A stretch of 11,655 bases of DNA, taken from assembly GCA_945878385.1 (NCBI GenBank), contig CAMCTE010000072.1, positions 1-11,655 of the forward strand, given 5' to 3'. The notes under the pieces were generated by a model that saw nothing but the letters and a program-made list of their open reading frames with translations, was not told the origin of the DNA and ran no database searches. Shown here in pieces: positions 6,479 to 11,655 of this stretch (position 1 is the stretch's first letter; the number at the start of each line of letters is the position of its first letter). The DNA is from Azohydromonas lata NBRC 102462 (lineage in GTDB: Bacteria; Pseudomonadota; Gammaproteobacteria; Burkholderiales; Burkholderiaceae_C). Both the position numbers and the translations under genes were made by a program.

Positions 6479-7264
6479 ATGGACGCCTCACTGTGGATTG
6501 CCAAAACCGGCCTGGATGCGCAGCAGACGCGCATGTCCGTCATCTCCAACAACCTGGCCAATGTCAACACCACCGGCTTCAAGCGAGACCGCGCGGTGTT
6601 CGAGGACATGCTCTACCAGAACATCCGCCAGGCTGGCGGGCAGACCAGCGCCAACACGCAGGCGCCCACCGGCATGATGCTGGGTACTGGCGTGCGCATT
6701 CTGGCCACCGAAAAGAACCACACCCAGGGCAGCATGCAGACCACGCAGAACGCGCTGGATGTGGCCATTCAGGGCGACGGCTACTTCCAGATCCTGCAGC
6801 CCGACGGCACCATCGCCTACACCCGTGACGGCAGCTTCAAGCTGTCTTCCACCGGCCAGTTGGTAACAGCCAACGGCGCCCTGCTGCAGCCTGAGATCGC
6901 CATTCCGCAAAACGCGGCCAGCATCACCATCGGTGCAGACGGCACCGTCTCCATCACCGCCTTCGGCGGCGGCGGTACCCGAAACATCGGGCAGATCCAG
7001 ATTGCCCGCTTCTTCAATTCCGCAGGCCTGCAGCCCATGGGCCAGAACCTGATGAAGGAAACCACCGCCAGCGGCGCGCCCCAGGTGCAGCGGCCAGGTC
7101 TTGCCGGTGCCGGCAGTTTGATGCAGGGCGCACTGGAAGCATCGAATGTGAATGTGGTCGAAGAAATGGTCAACATGATCGAAACCCAGCGCGCCTACGA
7201 AATCAACTCCAAGGCGATTTCGGCGGCCGACGGCATGTTGCGCTTCCTGAACAACAACCTCTGA
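6479..7264 (+). CDS. flgG: Flagellar distal rod protein FlgG
   Basis: Distal rod subunit, the drive shaft passing through the P and L rings. The 261 residues equal the family norm (260 in E. coli). NNLANVNTTGFKRDRAVFED (24-43) is the rod signature. Residues 46-64 (YQNIRQAGGQTSANTQAPT) correspond to the FlgG-specific segment known to make the rod straight and stiff instead of hook-like. LDVAIQGDGYFQI and YTRDGSFKLSSTGQLVT are D1 strands. The C-terminal part has GALEASNVNVVEEMVNMIE and QRAYEINSKAI. GGAG lies 6 nt before the ATG. The stop codon is 9 bp before flgH and overlaps its ribosome binding site, which suggests coupled translation. Confidence 0.97.
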   Translation: MDASLWIAKTGLDAQQTRMSVISNNLANVNTTGFKRDRAVFEDMLYQNIRQAGGQTSANTQAPTGMMLGTGVRILATEKNHTQGSMQTTQNALDVAIQGDGYFQILQPDGTIAYTRDGSFKLSSTGQLVTANGALLQPEIAIPQNAASITIGADGTVSITAFGGGGTRNIGQIQIARFFNSAGLQPMGQNLMKETTASGAPQVQRPGLAGAGSLMQGALEASNVNVVEEMVNMIETQRAYEINSKAISAADGMLRFLNNNL

Positions 7265-7273
7265 GGTGCGGCC

Positions 7274-7948
7274 ATGAAGCTCATTCTTTCCCTGCTGGCA
7301 ATGGCCAGCCTGGCCACGGGTTGCGCCGCTGTAGACCCTGTGCCTGTGCCGCCTCCGCGCTTTGCCGCCGTGCAACCGCCCGAGGTGAATGTGCCGCGCG
7401 GGCCCACCGGCTCCATCTACAACGCCGTGCAAAGCGACAACATGTTCGGCCGCGGCCGCAACTTCCAAGTGGGCGATGTGATCATGGTCTTGCTCGACGA
7501 ACGCACGCAAGGCTCGCGTTCCACCAGCACCAATGTGTCTCGCGAGGCCAAGAACAACATCATTCCGCAGGGTGTGGCCACGCGTTTGGGCAACATCAAG
7601 GGCATCCCCATGGGGTTGAACCTCAACGAATCTTCCAACACCTCCACTGGCACCGGCACCGCCGACCAAACCGCTTCACTGACTGGCTCCCTGGCCGTCA
7701 GCGTGGTGGAAGTGCTGCCCAACGGCAACCTCGTGGTGCGTGGTGAAAAGCAACTCTCGCTGTCCGAAGGCAGCGAGGTCATCCAGGTCTCCGGCGTCAT
7801 CCGCCCGCAGGATGTATCGCCCAGCAACACGGTGCTTTCCCGCCGCCTGGCGCATTCGCAGATCGCCTACCGCGGTTCGGGCGATTTGGCTGCGGCCAGC
7901 ACGCCGGGTTGGGGCACCAAGCTGCTCAACCGCGTGTGGCCGTTCTGA
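7274..7948 (+). CDS. flgH: Flagellar L-ring lipoprotein FlgH
   Basis: Outer-membrane lipoprotein forming the L ring, a bushing for the rod. The 224 residues are normal for FlgH. It starts with a short lipoprotein signal peptide (MKLILSLLAMASLATGC) with the acylated cysteine at position 17. The lipobox is ATGC rather than the commoner LTGC, with Leu at -4. A Pro-rich linker (22-38) leads into GSIYN (46-50) and FQVGDVIMVLLDERTQGSRS, the conserved FlgH core. Later come VVEVLPNGNLVVRGEKQLSL, EVIQVSGVIRPQDVSPSNTV and a C-terminal G-TKLLNRVWPF. GAGG lies 7 nt before the ATG and overlaps the flgG stop. The gene is followed by a 53-bp gap before flgI in which I see no terminator. Confidence 0.97.
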   Translation: MKLILSLLAMASLATGCAAVDPVPVPPPRFAAVQPPEVNVPRGPTGSIYNAVQSDNMFGRGRNFQVGDVIMVLLDERTQGSRSTSTNVSREAKNNIIPQGVATRLGNIKGIPMGLNLNESSNTSTGTGTADQTASLTGSLAVSVVEVLPNGNLVVRGEKQLSLSEGSEVIQVSGVIRPQDVSPSNTVLSRRLAHSQIAYRGSGDLAAASTPGWGTKLLNRVWPF

Positions 7949-8001
7949 GGATTGCCGGGCACGAATCTCGCTTGTAGTTCACCAGCAACCTGGAACTCCG
8001 C

Positions 8002-9147
8002 ATGAACACCCGGCTCATCAAGAAGATCGCACTGGCGCTGCTGGCGGGCTTGGCCGTTTGTGCCGGCCCCGCGCAGGCCGACCGGGTCAAAGACTTGGCG
8101 CAGGTGGCTTCGGTGCGCACCAACCAGCTCATCGGCTACGGCATCGTCGTGGGCCTGCAGGGCACGGGCGACGGCTCTGACATCACCTTCACCATCCAGA
8201 GCGTGAAGGCCATGCTCAACCGCATGGGCGTGAGCGTGGATTCCCCGCTGTCGGACTTTGAAAGCGCGGTATCGGGTGGCGGCAAGCTCGACTTGAAAAA
8301 CGCTGCGGCCGTGATGGTGACCTCTGAGTTGCCGGCCTTCGCCAAGCCCGGTCAAAAAATCGACATCAATGTGGCCGCCATGGGCAAGGCCACCAACCTG
8401 CGTGGCGGCACGCTGCTGCTGACTGCCCTGCGCGGTGTGGATGGTGAAACCTACGCCATTGCCCAAGGGTCGCTTACCGCCACCGGCATCGACGCGGCGG
8501 CTGCCGGCTCCAAGGTGGCCATTGGCGTGCCCACCGCTGGCCGCATTCCCGAAGGCGCTACTGTGGAACGCATGGTGGACACGCCCTTCGACCGGTCCAG
8601 CGAAATCGTGCTCAATGTGCACCGCAAGGACTTCACCACCACCAACGCCATCGTCAGCGCCATCAACCGCCAGTTCGGTGGCGATGTGGCCCGCGCCATC
8701 GACGGTATCTCGCTGGCCGTGCGCGCACCCATGGACATCACGCAGCGCGTGGCCTTCATGAGCACCATCGAAAACCTCGATGTGCGCCCCGGAGAGCCGC
8801 CCGCGCGGGTGGTGGTCAACGCCCGTACGGGCACGGTGGTCATCAGCAACAATGTTCGGGTGTCGCCCGCGGCGGTGTCGCACGGCACCATTTCGGTGGC
8901 CATTGCCGCCACCAACGAGGTGTCTCAGCCCAATGCCCTGGCCGCAGGGCAAACCGCCGCCGTACAGAATGCCACGGTCGAGGTGCAGGAGCCCAACAAG
9001 CCCATGTTCCTCTTCCAGCCCGGCGTGGATTTGCGCTCCATCGTGGACGCGGTCAACCAGGGGGGGGCCAGTCCCTCGTCCCTGATCGCCATCCTGGAAG
9101 CCCTCAAAACGGCCGGCAGCCTGCGCGCCGAGCTCATCGTCATCTGA
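8002..9147 (+). CDS. flgI: Flagellar P-ring protein FlgI
   Basis: Periplasmic protein forming the P ring around the distal rod in the peptidoglycan layer. At 381 residues it is close to the family norm (about 365-375). A Sec signal peptide is clear: KK at 7-8, a hydrophobic core, and a likely cleavage after AQA at residue 26, giving a mature start DRVKDLAQVASVRTNQL. LIGYGIVVGLQGTGDGSD is the FlgI signature. The C-terminus (DLRSIVDAVNQGGASPSSL, then AILEALKTAGSLRAELIVI) matches the conserved end. The ribosome binding site is weak (GGA 7 nt before ATG). A run of eight G (9060-9067) lies in the conserved end of the gene; the frame is intact. It ends 17 bp before flgJ. Confidence 0.97.
   Translation: MNTRLIKKIALALLAGLAVCAGPAQADRVKDLAQVASVRTNQLIGYGIVVGLQGTGDGSDITFTIQSVKAMLNRMGVSVDSPLSDFESAVSGGGKLDLKNAAAVMVTSELPAFAKPGQKIDINVAAMGKATNLRGGTLLLTALRGVDGETYAIAQGSLTATGIDAAAAGSKVAIGVPTAGRIPEGATVERMVDTPFDRSSEIVLNVHRKDFTTTNAIVSAINRQFGGDVARAIDGISLAVRAPMDITQRVAFMSTIENLDVRPGEPPARVVVNARTGTVVISNNVRVSPAAVSHGTISVAIAATNEVSQPNALAAGQTAAVQNATVEVQEPNKPMFLFQPGVDLRSIVDAVNQGGASPSSLIAILEALKTAGSLRAELIVI
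9060..9067 (+). repeat. Eight-G homopolymer inside flgI
   Basis: The codons CAG-GGG-GGG-GCC create an uninterrupted run of eight G near the 3' end of flgI (residues Q-G-G-A). Such tracts are prone to slippage; a one-base change would alter the last 30 or so residues, including the conserved C-terminus. The present sequence is in frame. Confidence 0.6.
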
Positions 9148-9164
9148 CGCACGGGCCACTTCGC

Positions 9165-9710
9165 ATGAAGCCCCTGGACTCCGCTTCCGCCCACGCGCAA
9201 GCCGCCGCGCTTTCGCCCGGCAGCTACCACGACTTTTCCGGCCTGCAGGGCCTGAAGGGCCGTGCGCGTGAAGACGCGCAGGGCGAGACTGCGCTGCGCG
9301 CGGCCGCCCAGCAGTTCGAGTCCATGTTCCTGCAGGAAATGATGCGCTCCATGCGCCAGGCCACCATCAAGTCCGACCTGCTGGAATCGAACGCGGTCGA
9401 TACCTTTGAGGGCATGTTCGACAAGGAAGTGTCGATGCAGATGGCCAAGCGCGGCGGCATGGGCCTGGCCGACATGATGGTGCAGCAGATGAAAAAGAAT
9501 CTGCCCGAAGCGCCGTCCACAAGCGATGTGCTCAAGGGCCGCGAAGCGGCGGGCCATGCGGTTGGCCTGCCCCTGGTGCGCCCATCCAAGCCCCACGAAT
9601 TGAACACCCCGCGCGAGCAGCCTGGCCTGCCGCTGGCCGGCCCCAAGGCCTATCCCTTGAGCAGTGGCCCCCAAGGCATTCGGCTCAAGAGCCGTGACCT
9701 GCTGGAGTAA
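9165..9710 (+). CDS. flgJ: Rod-capping protein FlgJ, single-domain form without the hydrolase domain
   Basis: Rod cap on which the rod grows. Residues 41-112 match the rod-binding domain: AAAQQFESMFLQEMMRSMRQ, then F-E-G-M-F-D-K-E-V-S-M-Q-M-A and GGMGLADMMVQQMKKNL. The protein has only 181 residues, against about 313 for E. coli FlgJ, whose C-terminal half is a peptidoglycan hydrolase (glucosaminidase) domain. That domain is absent here. In its place is a tail (about 113-181) rich in Pro, Gly and Leu with no recognisable domain, ending KSRDLLE. No frameshift is seen, because flgK starts 7 bp after the stop and reads cleanly. No strong ribosome binding site precedes the ATG, so translation may be coupled to flgI. 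The lysozyme-like gene at 3-656 is a candidate for supplying the missing activity in trans. Confidence 0.93.
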   Translation: MKPLDSASAHAQAAALSPGSYHDFSGLQGLKGRAREDAQGETALRAAAQQFESMFLQEMMRSMRQATIKSDLLESNAVDTFEGMFDKEVSMQMAKRGGMGLADMMVQQMKKNLPEAPSTSDVLKGREAAGHAVGLPLVRPSKPHELNTPREQPGLPLAGPKAYPLSSGPQGIRLKSRDLLE

Positions 9711-9717
9711 GCGGTAA

Positions 9718-11655
9718 ATGGCCGACGTCCTGAGCATCAGCAGCAGCGCGATAGGTGTCTATCAGCGCGTGCTGGGCGTCGTCTCCAACAATATCGCCAA
9801 TGTCGGCAATGCCGACTATGTGAAGCAAGACGCCAGCGTTGGGCAAACACCGCCCACCTTCGACGGGCGCAACTTCCTGGGCACCGGCGCTGTGTTCGAA
9901 GGCGTCAAGCGCCAGTACAACGCCTTCATCGAAACCAGCCTGCGCAACGCCACTTCCAACCTGGCAGGCCAAAGCGCCTTGGTCAGTTATGCCAATCGCG
10001 TGGTGGATGTGATGGGCAGCGGCGAAATTGGTCTGTCGCCCGCGTTGGACCGTTTCTTCTCGGCCGCGCGTACCCTTTCGGCCGACGCCGCCAGCCCGGT
10101 GGCGCGGTCGTCCTTCCTTCGGGAAGTGGATGGTGTGGCATCGCGTTTCCGTGACTTGTCCAGCCAACTGCAGCAGGTGGAATCGGAAACCCAACTGGCC
10201 ATGAAGTCCGAGTTGGGCGAAGTGAATGTTCTGGCCTCCCAGTTGGGCAAGGTGAACCTGGAACTCAGCCGCCTGCGCAGCCTGGACCGCCAACCCGCCA
10301 CCTTGCTGGACCAGCGCGACAAACTGCTGCGCCAAATTGCCGACCACTTGAACATTGGTGTGACCGAGGCTGAAAACGGCGTCGTCACCGTCAGCGTGGG
10401 CGGGGCCGGCAGCGCGGGGGCCTTGGTGGCCGGCTCGGTGGTCAAGCCCCTGGCAGCCGAATTCGATTCACAGGCCCCCGAGCGCCTGAGCCTCTTGCTC
10501 GACCCCTACGGCCGTGAGCCGGTCAACATCTCCGGCATCAGCGGTGGCTCCTTCGGTGGCCTGGCTGCGCTTCGTTCGCAGGTTCTCGACCCCGCGCTGT
10601 CCAACCTGGATTCGCTGGCCAAGGCCTTCATGACCGAGGTCAACCGCATCCAGGGCGAGGGCGTGGACGCCAACGGCGATGGCGGCAAGCCGCTGTACGA
10701 AATGCGCACCGCCTTCACCTTCGAGCGGGTGCTCGGGGTAGAGCCGATGGGCATTGAGGCCGAAGTCACCGACCTCAAAGCCTTTGATGGCAAGGACATC
10801 AAGCTCTCCTTCGATGCCGAAGCCGGGCAGGTGTACACCACGGGCCTGGTGGGCCCCTTCCAGCAGGGAGACCGCATCGAAGTGGCGCTCAACGGCCTGG
10901 ACAAGATCTTCGCCATCGGCGCCGACACCAGCCCCGAAGGTGTGGCCCAACAACTGCGTCAGTTCATCGACGGTGCCTTCGGCGTCCAACTGCGCTCGCA
11001 AGTCGACCCCTCCGGCCAGGTGGTGGTCAACAGCTCGGTGATGAAGAGCTTCAACTTCGCGGTGCGAGTTTCTTCAGAACTGGGCCGCGCGCAGGTTGAC
11101 CAATCCCAAGGCCTTTGGGTGGCCACCAGCCGCAGCGGCGAACGCATCACCGGCGTGAATGTGCTGGGTGTGGACGGCGTCACCGTTCGCATCAACGGCC
11201 AAGCGGTCAATGGCGAACAGCTCACCGTCCACGCCTCTTCACGCCCGGCGGCCGGGCTCTTCGCGCTGGAAGGTGACCCCAAGTCGGTAGCTGCTGCGTC
11301 CAGCTTCCGTGCGGTTCGCGGTGTGGACAACCTCAGCGATGTCAAAGCCGCCGTGGTGGACAACATTGCGCGGGGCAGCGGCGCTGCACCGGCACCCTTG
11401 CTGGGTACACCGTCGGGCCTGCCGAACAACCCTGTGCCGTCTGAAGCGCAGTTGACCAACGCCAACCGCGTGGTGCCCTTCGCCACCGTACCGGGCGGCA
11501 TGAAGGATGTGGCCATTTATCTCGACCCCGGCCAGGGCCAAGCCAACCTGCAGATCCTCAGCCGCGACGGGCGCCACCTGCTGGGCACCTCCCAGGCTGA
11601 CGGTGCCAGTTTCGTCTCCAACACCAACAGCTTGCCCGCCCCGTTGCAGCCGGGC
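9718..11655 (+). CDS. flgK: Hook-filament junction protein FlgK (HAP1), 3' end outside the window
   Basis: First hook-associated protein, replacing the FlgD cap and joining hook to filament. I translated 646 codons without a stop up to the right edge. Residues 22-29 (VSNNIANV) lie in the D0 helix. The FlgK D1 region follows: PALDRFFSAARTLSADAASP, then QPATLLDQRDKLLRQIADHL and a GVVTVSVGGAG strand, and later AKAFMTEVNRIQGEGVDANG. E. coli FlgK has 547 residues in total; here the usual C-terminal D0 segment has not been reached at residue 646, so the protein is enlarged. The extra part from about residue 348 has strand-rich segments and a helix-hairpin unit (SPEGVAQQLRQFID at 405-418, then a strand pair ending in V-V-V-N-S) like those in FlgE. 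LQILSRDGRHLLG lies at about 611-623. The ATG is 7 bp after the flgJ stop; GGAG sits 10 nt upstream inside the end of flgJ. Confidence 0.93.
   Translation, partial: MADVLSISSSAIGVYQRVLGVVSNNIANVGNADYVKQDASVGQTPPTFDGRNFLGTGAVFEGVKRQYNAFIETSLRNATSNLAGQSALVSYANRVVDVMGSGEIGLSPALDRFFSAARTLSADAASPVARSSFLREVDGVASRFRDLSSQLQQVESETQLAMKSELGEVNVLASQLGKVNLELSRLRSLDRQPATLLDQRDKLLRQIADHLNIGVTEAENGVVTVSVGGAGSAGALVAGSVVKPLAAEFDSQAPERLSLLLDPYGREPVNISGISGGSFGGLAALRSQVLDPALSNLDSLAKAFMTEVNRIQGEGVDANGDGGKPLYEMRTAFTFERVLGVEPMGIEAEVTDLKAFDGKDIKLSFDAEAGQVYTTGLVGPFQQGDRIEVALNGLDKIFAIGADTSPEGVAQQLRQFIDGAFGVQLRSQVDPSGQVVVNSSVMKSFNFAVRVSSELGRAQVDQSQGLWVATSRSGERITGVNVLGVDGVTVRINGQAVNGEQLTVHASSRPAAGLFALEGDPKSVAAASSFRAVRGVDNLSDVKAAVVDNIARGSGAAPAPLLGTPSGLPNNPVPSEAQLTNANRVVPFATVPGGMKDVAIYLDPGQGQANLQILSRDGRHLLGTSQADGASFVSNTNSLPAPLQPG

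Noticed and set aside
7648..7653. TGGCAC inside flgH as a sigma-54 promoter for flgI
   Set aside because: The -12 part does not match TTGC and the site is about 350 bp from flgI inside coding sequence.
6488..7669. 393-codon open frame on the - strand over flgG and flgH
   Set aside because: Composition typical of an antisense frame with third-position GC bias; both sense genes are certain.
7867..9159. 430-codon open frame on the - strand over flgI
   Set aside because: Same shadow effect; it exactly mirrors flgI and has no domain of its own.

Overview
The window is GC-rich bacterial DNA holding most of a flagellar rod, hook and ring operon, all on the + strand: flgB, flgC, flgD, flgE, flgF, flgG, flgH, flgI, flgJ and the 5' part of flgK. 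The presence of flgH and flgI (L and P rings) marks a Gram-negative outer membrane. Gene order, base composition and protein style suggest a betaproteobacterium, probably Burkholderiales. That placement is inference; gammaproteobacteria share this gene order.

Layout. Positions 3-656 hold the 3' part of a gene for a lysozyme-like / lytic-transglycosylase-like protein, open at the window edge. Positions 657-857 are a non-coding gap with an 18-bp perfect palindrome directly after that gene (660-677) and a near-consensus sigma-54 promoter (801-815) just before flgB. From 858 to the right edge the ten flg genes follow each other with gaps of 7-69 bp and no visible internal terminator, so they read as one transcription unit. 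flgK runs off the right edge after 646 codons.

How the genes work together. FlgB, FlgC, FlgF and FlgG build the axial rod. FlgJ caps the growing rod. FlgI and FlgH form the P and L rings around it. FlgD caps the growing hook of FlgE, and FlgK is the first hook-filament junction protein.

Three deviations from the textbook operon stand out. (1) FlgJ has only the rod-capping domain and lacks the C-terminal peptidoglycan hydrolase domain common in beta/gammaproteobacteria, while a separate lysozyme-like gene lies just upstream of flgB. (2) The hook parts are enlarged: FlgE is 953 residues (about 400 in E. coli), FlgD has a roughly 95-residue low-complexity tail, and FlgK already exceeds 646 residues. 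FlgE and FlgK appear to share helix plus beta-hairpin modules in their inserts. (3) The operon seems to be driven by a sigma-54 promoter rather than a classical FlhDC/sigma-70 one. I see no mobile element, CRISPR array, tRNA or rRNA.
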